Source: Caulobacter sp. BP25 (GTDB taxonomy: Bacteria > Pseudomonadota > Alphaproteobacteria > Caulobacterales > Caulobacteraceae). Taken from it: a DNA stretch of 64,000 nt. Each line of letters starts with the position of its first letter. The first letter of the stretch is position 1. Positions 25,248 through 33,744 of the stretch are shown here, piece by piece. Location: contig NZ_PEGH01000011.1 of the NCBI RefSeq assembly GCF_002737755.1, forward strand, positions 1 to 64,000. The letters run 5' to 3'. The notes under the pieces are model-generated. The model was not told the DNA's origin, did no database searches, and worked only from the letters and a program-made list of their open reading frames with translations. A program made the position numbers and the translations under genes.

Positions 25248-25279
25248 CGCGTGCGGCCTTCAGTAGAGCGCGGTCCGCT

Positions 25280-25347
25280 CTGTAATCCAGCGTTCATCTT
25301 CACGACAGTTGAGGTTCACTCGCGCTCTTTAGACCTGTTTTTGCGGC
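25280..25347 (+). promoter_or_regulatory. conserved promoter block B
   Basis: Second copy of the block at 23073-23140, keeping CTGTAA, CGTTCATCTTC, CGACAG and GGTTCAC at identical spacing. It ends about 30 bases before the start of the periplasmic protein gene, the same distance as block A from ompW, so both promoters probably answer to one regulator. Confidence 0.65.
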
Positions 25348-25377
25348 GCTCGACGCCCGACAGATCAGGAGAACACG

Positions 25378-25944
25378 ATGACCCCTCGCTCACTAATCGC
25401 CGCTGGCGCCCTGTTCGCGGCCGTCGCGACCGCGCCGGCCGCCTGGGCGAGCTCGATCTATTCCGGAGCTCTGACCGAGACCGAGGTCCTGGCGGCCCAG
25501 AAGGCCTGGGGTGAAGCCCTGGTGGCCATCGCGCGTGAACACGAAACGGGCGGTCACGCAAAGGCCAAGGTCCTGGCCAGCACGGTTCTCGACAAGGCCT
25601 ACGGCTACAACCTGGGTCCGGTGCTCTTCAAGCCGACCCTGACCACCGCGCCGCAGACCTTCCGCACCACCAAGGACGGCGCCCTGGCCTACTTCGTCGG
25701 CGGCGATCCGAACTATCCCAACGACAAGGGTTTTGCGCTGCAAGGCTGGCGCTCGGTCGAGATCAAGAACGCGGCGGTCCAAATCCACGGCGACACGGCC
25801 AGCACCACGGGCAACGTGATCATGACCGACAAGAACGGCAAGGTGACGACGGTCGACAAGACCTGGACCTTCAAGAAGACGGACGACGGCGCGATCCGCA
25901 TCGTCGCCCACCACTCGTCGCTGCCTTACAGCGCGGCCAAGTAA
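25378..25944 (+). CDS. exported SnoaL-like/CaMKII-association-like protein
   Basis: A 188-residue protein with a clear signal peptide (cleavage near AAWAS). The mature part starts SIYSGALTETEVLAAQKAWGEALVAIAREHETGG and ends WTFKKTDDGAIRIVAHHSSLPYS, the layout of the SnoaL/NTF2-like superfamily, closest to the calmodulin-kinase association domain type where the C-terminal HHSS segment is typical. Homologues in Caulobacter relatives are often mislabelled as phosphoribosyl-AMP cyclohydrolase; nothing supports that enzyme here. It is a single-gene unit between promoter block B and a terminator, next to the two-component genes. Fold is likely; function unknown. Confidence 0.75.
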   Translation: MTPRSLIAAGALFAAVATAPAAWASSIYSGALTETEVLAAQKAWGEALVAIAREHETGGHAKAKVLASTVLDKAYGYNLGPVLFKPTLTTAPQTFRTTKDGALAYFVGGDPNYPNDKGFALQGWRSVEIKNAAVQIHGDTASTTGNVIMTDKNGKVTTVDKTWTFKKTDDGAIRIVAHHSSLPYSAAK

Positions 25945-25982
25945 AGCGTACCCGACTCCGCATTTATTTACCCCTTGAACTT

Positions 25983-26020
25983 GCGCCCGCCGGGTCCCCC
26001 TCGCCCTGCGGGCGCTTTTT
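25983..26020 (+). terminator. rho-independent terminator
   Basis: GCGCCCGC and GCGGGCGC form a perfect 8-bp stem around a 17-base loop and are followed by TTTTTC. It ends the 25378 gene and faces the convergent response-regulator operon. Confidence 0.78.
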
Positions 26021-26055
26021 CTTGGGCGCTCGCAGAGTGCATCGCGACAGGCGTC

Positions 26056-26784
26056 TCAGGCCTCGATCGGGGCCTTCTGGGGCGTGGGTTCTAGGCGATA
26101 GCCAAGCCCTCGCACGGTTGTGATGAAGGATACCGCCCCTAGCGGGTCGAGCTTGGCGCGCAGCCGCCGCACATAGACATCGACGACATTGGTTAGGGGG
26201 TCTTCATCGACGCCCCAGACATTGGACAGGATGCGTTCGCGGCTTAGCACGCGGCCTGGCGCGGAGAGAAACAGCTCCAGCAAGGCCAGCTCCCGCGCCG
26301 TCAGAATAATCTCTTCACCGTCTCGCGTAACGCGCATCGTCGTACGGTCGAGCTCGATCACACCGACCTTGAGTCGTCGGTTCGTTGGCGCTCTTTGATC
26401 TCGAGGTCGGCGCAGCAGGGCTTCGATCCGGGCCAGCAGTTCTTCGAAGGAAAACGGTTTGACCAGGTAGTCGTCGGCTCCAGTTCGCAGCCCGGTGACG
26501 CGGTCCTCCACGGCGCCGAGCGCGGTCAGCATCAGGATCGGAGTCATGATCCCGGACGCGCGCAGAGTCTGGCAGACTTCCACGCCAGTCATCTTGGGCA
26601 ACATCAGGTCTAGGAGGATCACGCCGCTCTGATCAAGCTCCTTGAGCATGTCATCCAGTTCCCGCGCGGCCTCCAGGCCGCTGATCCCGTCGCGCACCAC
26701 TCGAACCTTGTAGCCCTCGGCCTTGAGGCCCCGCTCGAGGAAGTCGGCGACGCGCGTGTCGTCTTCCACCACCAGGATGTGCAT
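26056..26784 (-). CDS. OmpR/PhoB family response regulator
   Basis: A 242-residue two-domain regulator. The receiver (about 1-120) has the acidic pair EDD at 7-9, the phosphoacceptor Asp59 in ILLDLMLPKMTG, the switch Thr in ILMLTALG and the Lys in DDYLVKPFSFEEL. The DNA-binding domain (about 140-232) has the winged-helix pattern LTARELALLELFLSAPGRVLSRERILSNVWG and DVYVRRLRAKLD. It is cotranscribed with the kinase, whose stop codon directly abuts this ATG upstream on the minus strand; here the kinase gene comes first. The paired promoter blocks at 23073 and 25280 are plausible targets because of the neighbouring position and the two-turn repeat spacing. Confidence 0.93.
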   Translation of the reverse strand: MHILVVEDDTRVADFLERGLKAEGYKVRVVRDGISGLEAARELDDMLKELDQSGVILLDLMLPKMTGVEVCQTLRASGIMTPILMLTALGAVEDRVTGLRTGADDYLVKPFSFEELLARIEALLRRPRDQRAPTNRRLKVGVIELDRTTMRVTRDGEEIILTARELALLELFLSAPGRVLSRERILSNVWGVDEDPLTNVVDVYVRRLRAKLDPLGAVSFITTVRGLGYRLEPTPQKAPIEA

Positions 26785-28404
26785 CTAGGCGTCTCCTTCC
26801 GCGTGTGTCGCGGTCACTATGGGCAACGTAAGGACCGCCCTGACGCCTTGGCCGGCATGGCTTTCGAGCGTCAGGGCGCCGCCTTGTCTTTCGGTCAGTG
26901 TTTTGGCGATGGGGAGGCCTAAGCCGGTTCCATCCGCGCGGTGGGCGCGGGCGGCCGAGGAGCGGAAGCCGCGCTCGAAGACGCGCGCCATGTCCGTGTC
27001 GGTGATGCCAATGCCCTTATCTGTGATCTCAAGGCGCCAGACGTCGGGCGCTTCTGGATCGGGGCCGGCGGACACATCGACAGGGCCGCCTGGATGCGAA
27101 TAGCGGATGGCGTTGTCCAGCAGCAGGGCCATCACCTGCTGCAGTCGTTGTCCATCCGCCTCGACGCGCACCGGGGCGGCGTCTGCGTCGACCTTCAGTT
27201 CCAGGCCGCGGACGTGCGCCACTGGGGAAAGGGTCGCGACAGCCTCTTCCAGGACGTGTCGCGGATCCACCTCCGTCAGGTTCAATTGCAGCATTTCGGC
27301 GTCGCTGCGCGCCATCATCAGCAAATCCTCGATCAGTGCGCCCATCTGCCGAGAGGCTTGCGTGATCCGCTGGAGGGCCTCGCGATAGTCGTCGATCGAC
27401 TTGCTGCCGCGCAGGGCCACCTCGGCTTCCCCGCGTATGGCGGTCATCGGCGTGCGAAGCTCATGGCTGATATCGCCCAGAAGCTGGCGTCGGCGCGCCT
27501 CGACCTGACGGAGCTCGCCCAGCGCCGCCTCCAGTTCCTGCGTGCGCAGAGCGACCTGAACTTCCAGGTCGGCGCGCAGCTCGGCTTCCTGCTCGCGGCG
27601 CGCCGACAGTTCCTCGGCCATGTGGTTGATGCTTGAGCCCAAGCGGGAGAATTCGCCAAAGCCGTCCTCGGGCATCCGGTGATCTAACCAGCCTTGCTCA
27701 AAGGCCTTGGCTCCATTGGACATCGCCGCCAGCGGCTTTCTCAGCGCGCGAATGAAGTAGATCGCGAGGATGACGCCTGTCAGGCTCAGCGTCCCCGCCG
27801 CCGACCAGCACAGCAGCTTCACCCGTTCCAGATAGACGTCAGCGGTCTCGCGCGTGCGTTTGAGGATTTCCGCCTCGGTTCTGATCCGCCCGTTCAGCAT
27901 CTCCCGCAAGTCGCGGCCCGCGCCCTTGTCGAAGACTGACTCGATGGCCGCCCAAGCCGTTAGCGCGTCTTGGGCCGGACCTCGGCGATTGATCTCGGCG
28001 ATTGGCTCCCGCAGGGCCACGACGCTTTGAGACAGAAGCTTGAGTGCGTCGTCCCGCTGAGCGCTCTCATCGGATCGGATGCCCATGGCGCGATCCATCT
28101 GTTCGGCGCGCGCGCTGAGATCCTGTAGTCGCACGATGGTGTCGGCCATGCGAAGGCGCAGCATCTCGCCATCGCCCGGCGCGTGCGGGGCGCCCATCAA
28201 GGCGCGAAGGGACCACGCTCGAAGCCGCTGCTTCGTCGCCGAGAGCTCCCAGAAGCCGCTCTGTAGATCGCCCGCCACTCGCCCGCGAATGACTTGATGT
28301 TCCGCGCGCGTCGCAATCCAGGCGGCAAGACCGCCCTGAGCGAGCGCAAGGGAAGCCATCAGCGCGAAGGCCACAGTGAGACGGGTCGAGAATAGGGGCT
28401 TCAC
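26785..28404 (-). CDS. sensor histidine kinase
   Basis: A 539-residue membrane kinase. Membrane segments are at about 9-30 and 197-219, with a mostly helical periplasmic sensor region between them that has no named domain. A HAMP linker (about 220-270) and coiled coil lead to the HisKA box GDISHELRTPMTAIRGE with His314. The ATPase domain shows the N box LLLDNAIRYSHPGG, the G1 box ITDKGIGITD, and GTGLGLPIAKTL near the C-terminus. It phosphorylates the adjacent response regulator. The signal is unknown; the neighbouring envelope genes suggest an envelope or solute cue. No unusual change was seen in the catalytic motifs. Confidence 0.93.
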   Translation of the reverse strand: MKPLFSTRLTVAFALMASLALAQGGLAAWIATRAEHQVIRGRVAGDLQSGFWELSATKQRLRAWSLRALMGAPHAPGDGEMLRLRMADTIVRLQDLSARAEQMDRAMGIRSDESAQRDDALKLLSQSVVALREPIAEINRRGPAQDALTAWAAIESVFDKGAGRDLREMLNGRIRTEAEILKRTRETADVYLERVKLLCWSAAGTLSLTGVILAIYFIRALRKPLAAMSNGAKAFEQGWLDHRMPEDGFGEFSRLGSSINHMAEELSARREQEAELRADLEVQVALRTQELEAALGELRQVEARRRQLLGDISHELRTPMTAIRGEAEVALRGSKSIDDYREALQRITQASRQMGALIEDLLMMARSDAEMLQLNLTEVDPRHVLEEAVATLSPVAHVRGLELKVDADAAPVRVEADGQRLQQVMALLLDNAIRYSHPGGPVDVSAGPDPEAPDVWRLEITDKGIGITDTDMARVFERGFRSSAARAHRADGTGLGLPIAKTLTERQGGALTLESHAGQGVRAVLTLPIVTATHAEGDA

Positions 28405-28573
28405 ACGGGTCTCCGCGAGTCAGAGGCCCTAAGAAAATAGGCGTAAGCTCCGCCTTTGCCAGCATGTGCGCGCCTTGGCGCAGCGCTTTCTCGCTTCCGC
28501 GTTCGTTCAAAATTGGGCGGGAGAGTTCGAGGCTTCGGTCGATATCGAACCGCATGCCCGAGATGGGGAGAGA

Positions 28574-28834
28574 CTAACGCGTTGCCGCCTCTGGCTCCAG
28601 GCTCATCGCCCTCGCGGCGATCGCCGCCTGGGTGCGGTTGTGAACGTTCAGCTTTCGCATCACTGCGGTCATGTGCGCCTTGACCGTCGCCTCGGCGATG
28701 CCGAGGTCGAAGGCGATCTGCTTGTTCAAAAGTCCGGAGTTGACCCCCTCCAGAACCTTGAGTTGGGTCGGTGTCAGATCACACAGCCCCACCCGCGTGG
28801 TGGCTTCGGCGTGGTCCTGCTTTTTCCCGGTCAT
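28574..28834 (-). CDS. LuxR/NarL-type HTH protein without receiver domain
   Basis: An 86-residue protein that is almost only a LuxR C-terminal helix-turn-helix: [44 protein letters not shown] shortened in the family's usual way, with the closing [10 protein letters not shown]. The start at 28834 gives [16 protein letters not shown], and the open frame upstream to 28948 has no receiver-like sequence. It may be a stand-alone DNA-binding protein such as GerE-type regulators, or the tail of a former NarL regulator. It is transcribed away from the FCD-GntR gene and towards the kinase gene, with a gap of about 170 bases to it. Target unknown. Confidence 0.75.
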   Translation of the reverse strand: MTGKKQDHAEATTRVGLCDLTPTQLKVLEGVNSGLLNKQIAFDLGIAEATVKAHMTAVMRKLNVHNRTQAAIAARAMSLEPEAATR

Positions 28835-28948
28835 GTTCACCCCTGCTTTCCCTGTCCCGCACCGCGCATCTTCCGATGAGCGGCCTCCGCCTTGGTCTAA
28901 GCGCCGGTCTTCGCCAGCGGGCGGTTCGCGCCCGCAAGCGCGAGCCAT

Positions 28949-28966
28949 ATTAGTTGGACAGATTCA
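28949..28966. promoter_or_regulatory. degenerate half-site of the 29021 operator
   Basis: The bases TTGGACAGATT repeat the right half of the palindrome at 29021-29039, while the left arm (ATTAGT) is only partly complementary. It lies 60 bases from the complete site and could be a weaker second binding site. Confidence 0.45.
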
Positions 28967-29020
28967 GATGGATTGGTCAATGTTAACGCAAACAATTTCA
29001 GATACCGTTGCCATTGATTG

Positions 29021-29039
29021 AAATCTGTTGGACAGATTT
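29021..29039. promoter_or_regulatory. perfect palindromic operator upstream of FCD-GntR gene
   Basis: Perfect 8-bp arms AAATCTGT / ACAGATTT flank TGG. It sits in the 483-base gap (28835-29317) between the divergent HTH gene and the GntR gene; apart from this and the half-site at 28949 I see no gene there. The layout suits an FCD-type GntR dimer, so autoregulation is likely, although the site is about 280 bases from the GntR start and could rest near an unseen upstream promoter. Confidence 0.68.
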
Positions 29040-29317
29040 TGACTATGTCCCGATGTGGAAGGGGAAATGGCGATTAAGCTCTCATCTGGCGCTCGCGGCG
29101 CCAGCCGCGTTGCCCGCGCTCTCGCTGACGGCCTCTTCAACGATTGTGGCGTTCTGTCCCAGCCTCGTAGTTCTAGACACTGGACCGCGCTCAGGGCCCG
29201 CAAGGGCGGAGGGCCGGGTGGTCGTCAACGCTTCGGTTCCCGTCAGGGGGCTCGAGCGACGCTTCTTGATCTGCGGAGGGCGCGCCCGCGCCATCGCGCC
29301 CAGCGGAGAACCTGTGG

Positions 29318-29995
29318 ATGAGCCAGGGCCGGTTAGCCGATCAGGCCTATATGGGCATCGTCGAGATGATCAAGGTTCAGGGCCTGACCGCTGGCGATCG
29401 CTTGCCGTCGGAGGCTCGGCTGGCCGAGATTTTCGGCATGTCGCGCACGATCGTCCGCGAGGCGCTCGTCAGGTTAGCAGCGGACAGCATCACCGAAGCG
29501 CGCCGTGGAGCGGGGTCGTTCGTCAAGAATAGGCCATCGGACAGGCTAGGCGCCTATATGCCGCTTTCGGAACTGCCCTCCACGCTGGGCAGCTATGAGG
29601 TCCGGTTTGTCCTCGAGGCCGAGGCGGCCCGGCTGGCCGCCGCCCGCCGCTCCAGCGAAGAGATGGCCGGGATTGAGGAGGCGCTGTCCAACCTGCGCGA
29701 GGCGCTTCTATCGAATGCGCCAGCGCATGCCGAAGACATGGAGCTTCATCGCCGGATCACCCTAGCGACCGCCAATCCGGCCTTTCTGGTGACCTTCGAA
29801 GCGCTCCAACCAGACGTGGACAAGATCATGCGGGCCGGCGTCGATATCTCCCGTTCGCGACCGCCCGAAGCGATCCGCGAGATGATGAGCGAGCATGAGA
29901 TGATTGTGGAGGCGATCAGAGCACAGGACGGGGATGGCGCAGCCTTGGCCATGCGCTGGCATCTCTCACGCGGGCGAAAGCGGCTAATGCCCTGA
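29318..29995 (+). CDS. GntR family regulator, FadR/FCD type
   Basis: A 225-residue regulator. The winged helix (about 8-72) has QAYMGIVEMIKVQGLTAGDRLPSEARLAEIFGMSRTIVREAL and the wing ITEARRGAGSFV. The FCD domain (about 90-220) has VRFVLEAEAARLAAARRS, the metal-site histidines in LHRRITLATANPAF and MSEHEMIVEAIRAQD. UxuR, ExuR and GntR-type regulators of uronate and gluconate pathways belong here. It lies tail to tail with gluconokinase, overlapping its end by twelve bases, and next to the pectate-lyase-like gene, so a uronate or aldonate effector is likely. Candidate operators are at 29021 and, by shared TGT-N3-ACA core, 13357. Confidence 0.9.
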   Translation: MSQGRLADQAYMGIVEMIKVQGLTAGDRLPSEARLAEIFGMSRTIVREALVRLAADSITEARRGAGSFVKNRPSDRLGAYMPLSELPSTLGSYEVRFVLEAEAARLAAARRSSEEMAGIEEALSNLREALLSNAPAHAEDMELHRRITLATANPAFLVTFEALQPDVDKIMRAGVDISRSRPPEAIREMMSEHEMIVEAIRAQDGDGAALAMRWHLSRGRKRLMP

Positions 29996-30553
29996 AGCCC
30001 GATCAGTTGTCAGCGAAGGCGCGTCTTCAAGCCAGGCATGAACACGATCGCACAGCTCATCCGGTAAAGCGACGGCGTCAAGCCTGAGAACCTTTTCTTC
30101 ATCGGCGGGCCGTTCAAGGGTCGCCAGCTGACTGTCGAGCAGGCTGGCGGGCATGTAGTGATCAGTGCGTTGCCTCAGACGGTGTAGTAACTCGTCGCGA
30201 CTGGCGTCGAGCAGGATGAAACGGACAGATCCGCCGATCACGGCGCGCAGTCGCTCTCGATAGCGAAGTCTGAGCGCCGAGCACGCCGCCACGACCTGTC
30301 CGTCTGACGCGAGGGTCTCCTTGATCGCCAGACCCAGCCGATCCAGCCATGGCCAGCGGTCGTCGTCGTTCAGCGGTTGGCCCGAGCGCATCTTCGTGAC
30401 TGCTTTCTCATCGTGGAACGCATCTCCTTCCAGGAACGCGCAGTCGAGGCGCCGCGCGAGCAGGGCTCCCAGCGTCGACTTCCCGCAGCCGCTGACGCCC
30501 ATCATCACAATCGCCAAACTCCTGGGGCGCGTGCGGCTGGATGGTGTCGGCAA
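29984..30553 (-). CDS. gntK: gluconokinase (GntK type)
   Basis: A small P-loop kinase of about 189 residues. It shows the Walker A motif MGVSGCGKSTLGALLARRL, the substrate loop FLEGDAFHDEKAVTKMRSGQPLNDDDRWPWLDRL, the conserved VVAACSALRLRYRERLR and the lid region LRQRTDHYMPASLLDSQLATLERP, all typical of GntK. It phosphorylates D-gluconate to 6-phosphogluconate. I take the TTG at 30553 because AAGGAGC lies just ahead on the minus strand (30558-30564) at ideal spacing; the frame stays open to 30652 but that part looks non-coding and contains the operator at 30646. Divergent from the pectate-lyase-like gene, so both may share that operator. Confidence 0.88.
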   Translation of the reverse strand: MPTPSSRTRPRSLAIVMMGVSGCGKSTLGALLARRLDCAFLEGDAFHDEKAVTKMRSGQPLNDDDRWPWLDRLGLAIKETLASDGQVVAACSALRLRYRERLRAVIGGSVRFILLDASRDELLHRLRQRTDHYMPASLLDSQLATLERPADEEKVLRLDAVALPDELCDRVHAWLEDAPSLTTDRASGH

Positions 30554-30645
30554 GCGGGCTCCTTGCGAGCTGGGTGATCGCAGGCGGACTGGCCGACAAT
30601 CAATCTGAGCTCGGGTTCTACCGGTAGCTCGGTCAGCCGCAATTA

Positions 30646-30657
30646 CGACCATGGTCG
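30646..30657. promoter_or_regulatory. CGACCATGGTCG palindrome between gntK and pectate-lyase-like gene
   Basis: A perfect 12-bp palindrome in the gap between the divergent gntK and pectate-lyase-superfamily genes, about 60 bases before the latter. The sequence ACGACCATGGTC recurs at 33943-33954 in front of the TonB receptor gene, so both rightward genes probably answer to one regulator. Confidence 0.62.
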
Positions 30658-30715
30658 CGGATGTCGGCGCGGTTGCGATCTCCTATCGCTAGGCGATAGT
30701 GACGGGGAGATTGAA

Positions 30716-33700
30716 ATGAGAGTGGTGGTCTTCGCGGCGATCCTGGCGGCCTCGACGCCAGCCCTGGCCGAAACGCGCTCCGTCCTGACGTTCATTCCCG
30801 ACGACCCTCATGCGGTCGTGGTCAAGGGCGTGGGCGATGGCCGCGCCGACGATACGGACGTGGTTCAGAAAGCCATCGACTCCGCGCGCGACAAGACCGG
30901 CCATGGCCTCGTCTTCCTGCCCTCGGGCCGCTATCGGCTGAGCCGCACGCTGCTCGTGCCGCCGGGTGTGCGGGTGTTCGGCGTGGGAGCGACCCGGCCG
31001 GTCTTCGTGCTGGGGGCCAATACGCCGGGTTTCCAGACCGGCGTCGCGACCATGATCGCCTTCATGGGGGGCGACCAGTATCAGGTCGGCGAGATTCCCG
31101 TTCCTGTGCCGACCGTACGTCCCGCGACCGCCAAGGTTCGCGACGCCAATTCCGGCACCTTCTATTCGTCGATGAGCAACATCGACATCGAGATTGAAGA
31201 GGGCAATCCGGCTGCGGCGGCGGTGCGCTTCCGGATGGCGCAGCATGCCTTCCTGCGGCATATGAATTTCCGCCTGGGATCTGCCTTCGCGGGCGTCTAT
31301 CAGGCCGGTAACATCATGGAGGACGTCCACTTCCATGGTGGGCGCTACGGCGTTGTCACCGAGAAGACCTCGCCAGCCTGGCAGTTCACCCTGGTCGACT
31401 CCACGTTCGATGGCCAGCGCGACGCGGCGATCCGCGAGCACGAAGTAGACCTGACCCTGGTCAATGTCGGCATCAAGAATACGCCGGTCGGGATCGAGAT
31501 CGACCGTGGTTACAGCGACAGTCTTTGGGGCAAGAACGTCCGCTTCGAGAACGTCTCCAAAGCGGGGGTCATCATTTCCGCCGAGAACAGCGTGTTCACC
31601 CAGGTCGGTTTCGACAATGCCACCGCGACCAATACGCCTGTGTTCGCTCACTTCCGCGATAGCGGCAAGACCGTCGCGGGCAAGGGCAGGGACTATCGGG
31701 TGGCCTCGTTCACGTATGGCCTGACTCTGCCGGCTCTTGGTCAGATGGGCGAGTATAAGACGGTCGTCGACATCACGCCGATCACCGCCAAGACGGCCGC
31801 CGCGCCGACGCTGCGGGCTCTGCCGCCAATGGCCGAATGGGTCAACGTCAAGACGCGAGGCGTCAAGGGCGACGGTTCGACGGATGATACCGCCGCGCTG
31901 CAAAAGGCGATCGACACGCACCGCGTGCTCTACCTGCCTGTCGGTTTCTACCGGGTGTCCGACACCTTGAAGCTGCGACCGGAGACCGTACTGATCGGGC
32001 TCCATCCGGCGATCACCCAGCTGTTCATACCGGACAATAACCCCGAGCACCTTGGCGTGGGCGCTGTGCGACCAATCCTGGAAACACCACGCGGCGGCGA
32101 CAATATCCTGTCAGGGATTGGTCTGTTCACCGGCCGCGTGAATCCGCGCGCCTCGGCCCTGCTTTGGCGTTCGGGCGCTAGCTCGATGGTCAATGACGTC
32201 AAGATCATGGGCGGTGGGGGAACGCCAACGGCCGATGGAAAGCCGCTTTGGAGCGCCCAGGCGCGCAGCGGCGATCCTGTCGCCGACGGTCGTTGGGACG
32301 CCCAGTATCCGAGCATCTGGGTGACCGACGGCGGTGGCGGAACCTTCGCCGACGTCTGGAGCCCCAACACCTTCGCCTCGGCCGGCTTCTATATCAGCGA
32401 CACCAAGACGCCCGGCTACATTTACCAGGTTTCCGTCGAGCACCATGTCCGCAATGAGTTCGTGCTCGACAATGTGGAGAACTGGGAGTTCCTCGCCCCT
32501 CAGACCGAGCAGGAGGTTGGCGACGGCCCCTACGCGGTGTCTCTGGAGGTGCGCAACTCGCGCAATATCCTGTTCGCCAACTATCACGGCTATCGGGTGA
32601 CGCGCTCATACCATCCGGCGGAAACGGCGGTGAAGTTGTTCAACTCGACCGACATCCGCTTCCGCAACGTTCATATCAACGCCGAGAGCGGCATCGCCCT
32701 GTGCGACACGATCGGCTGCGGCACTTACCTGAGAGCCAGCAAGTACCCGTTCGAAAACGCGATTCAGGACAAGACCCGCAAGCTGGAGGTTCGCGAACGT
32801 GAGTTCGCCGTGTTGGATGTCACCGGCCCGGCCAAGCCCGGCTCGCCGCCGCAGAGCGATCCGCGCCTACGCAAGCTGGAGACTGGCTTCTGGTCGATCT
32901 CGGGCGCGGCGACGGGCCCGGACGGCGCGCTTTATTTCATAGAGAAGCGCTTCCAGAGGATCTACCGCTGGACTCAGGCGCGCGGCCTTGAAGTGGTGCG
33001 CGACCATGCGTTGGATCCGACCAACCTCGCCGTAGACGGGTCTGGCAAGCTGCTTGTCTTGTCTTCATACGGCCCGCAGGCCTCGGTCTATTCGGTTGAC
33101 CCGGAGGGGCCGAAGGATCAGTTGACGATGATCGCGCCGACGGCCGCGACGCCCCGCGCGGGCGCCAAGATGCTGCTCCCCGTGAACTGGTGGGTGAATG
33201 GTGAGTTCCGCGACCAGTACGACGCTGCCACGGACCATTTCACCACCTTGGCCGAGATGTTCGCCCGCGACGTCGGAACGCCGAAGGCGCAGGAGTACGT
33301 CTCGCCCGACGGCAGCGTAGTGCTCCCGGCGTTCCGGGTGTGGCAGCAAGGTCCGCCCGATCACGTTGGCTGGCGCTGGGCTGACACTCTGCAGGCCCAT
33401 GGCCTGATCGGCGGGGCGAGTGACAAGCGGGTGTTCGTCACCAACAGCTCGGAAAACAAGACCTACAGCGGTCAAGTCGGCCCCGGCGGGACGCTGACCG
33501 ACCTGAAGGTCTTCGCCAATCGCGGTGGCGAGAGCGTCGCCGTCGATGGTCAGGGACACGTGTTCGTGGTCAACGGTCAGATCTTTCAGTACGCCCCCGA
33601 CGGCAAACTGGTCGGACGCATCGACGTACCTGAGCGCCCGCTGCAGCTGATCTTCGGCGGAGAGAGCGGACGGACCTTGTTCGTCCTGACCCATCACTCG

Positions 33701-33721
33701 CTCTACGCGCTTACGCTCTGA
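30716..33721 (+). CDS. tandem pectate-lyase-superfamily protein with C-terminal propeller
   Basis: A 1001-residue exported protein (signal peptide about 1-17, ending ALAE). Two right-handed beta-helix modules of the Pectate_lyase_3 type follow one another. The first starts near residue 35 with GVGDGRADDTDVVQKAIDSA; the second near 375 has VKTRGVKGDGSTDDTAALQ. Both have the usual LPSGRYR/LPVGFYRVSDTL segments. Tandem helices of this kind occur in GH55 and related enzymes. From about residue 720 a beta-propeller of the SMP-30/NHL type follows (GFWSISGAATGPDGALYFIE, GKLLVLSSYG, GHVFVVNGQIFQYAPDGKL). It probably binds or cleaves a pectic or related glycan in the periplasm. Catalytic residues cannot be assigned. 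A decayed copy of its propeller end lies just downstream. Confidence 0.82.
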   Translation: MRVVVFAAILAASTPALAETRSVLTFIPDDPHAVVVKGVGDGRADDTDVVQKAIDSARDKTGHGLVFLPSGRYRLSRTLLVPPGVRVFGVGATRPVFVLGANTPGFQTGVATMIAFMGGDQYQVGEIPVPVPTVRPATAKVRDANSGTFYSSMSNIDIEIEEGNPAAAAVRFRMAQHAFLRHMNFRLGSAFAGVYQAGNIMEDVHFHGGRYGVVTEKTSPAWQFTLVDSTFDGQRDAAIREHEVDLTLVNVGIKNTPVGIEIDRGYSDSLWGKNVRFENVSKAGVIISAENSVFTQVGFDNATATNTPVFAHFRDSGKTVAGKGRDYRVASFTYGLTLPALGQMGEYKTVVDITPITAKTAAAPTLRALPPMAEWVNVKTRGVKGDGSTDDTAALQKAIDTHRVLYLPVGFYRVSDTLKLRPETVLIGLHPAITQLFIPDNNPEHLGVGAVRPILETPRGGDNILSGIGLFTGRVNPRASALLWRSGASSMVNDVKIMGGGGTPTADGKPLWSAQARSGDPVADGRWDAQYPSIWVTDGGGGTFADVWSPNTFASAGFYISDTKTPGYIYQVSVEHHVRNEFVLDNVENWEFLAPQTEQEVGDGPYAVSLEVRNSRNILFANYHGYRVTRSYHPAETAVKLFNSTDIRFRNVHINAESGIALCDTIGCGTYLRASKYPFENAIQDKTRKLEVREREFAVLDVTGPAKPGSPPQSDPRLRKLETGFWSISGAATGPDGALYFIEKRFQRIYRWTQARGLEVVRDHALDPTNLAVDGSGKLLVLSSYGPQASVYSVDPEGPKDQLTMIAPTAATPRAGAKMLLPVNWWVNGEFRDQYDAATDHFTTLAEMFARDVGTPKAQEYVSPDGSVVLPAFRVWQQGPPDHVGWRWADTLQAHGLIGGASDKRVFVTNSSENKTYSGQVGPGGTLTDLKVFANRGGESVAVDGQGHVFVVNGQIFQYAPDGKLVGRIDVPERPLQLIFGGESGRTLFVLTHHSLYALTL

Positions 33722-33744
33722 GCAAGCCTGAGTAGAGCGCGCCA

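Noticed and set aside
25378..25944. Phosphoribosyl-AMP cyclohydrolase
   Set aside because: Label often attached to homologues, but there is no HisI metal site, and the protein has a signal peptide and an NTF2-like layout.
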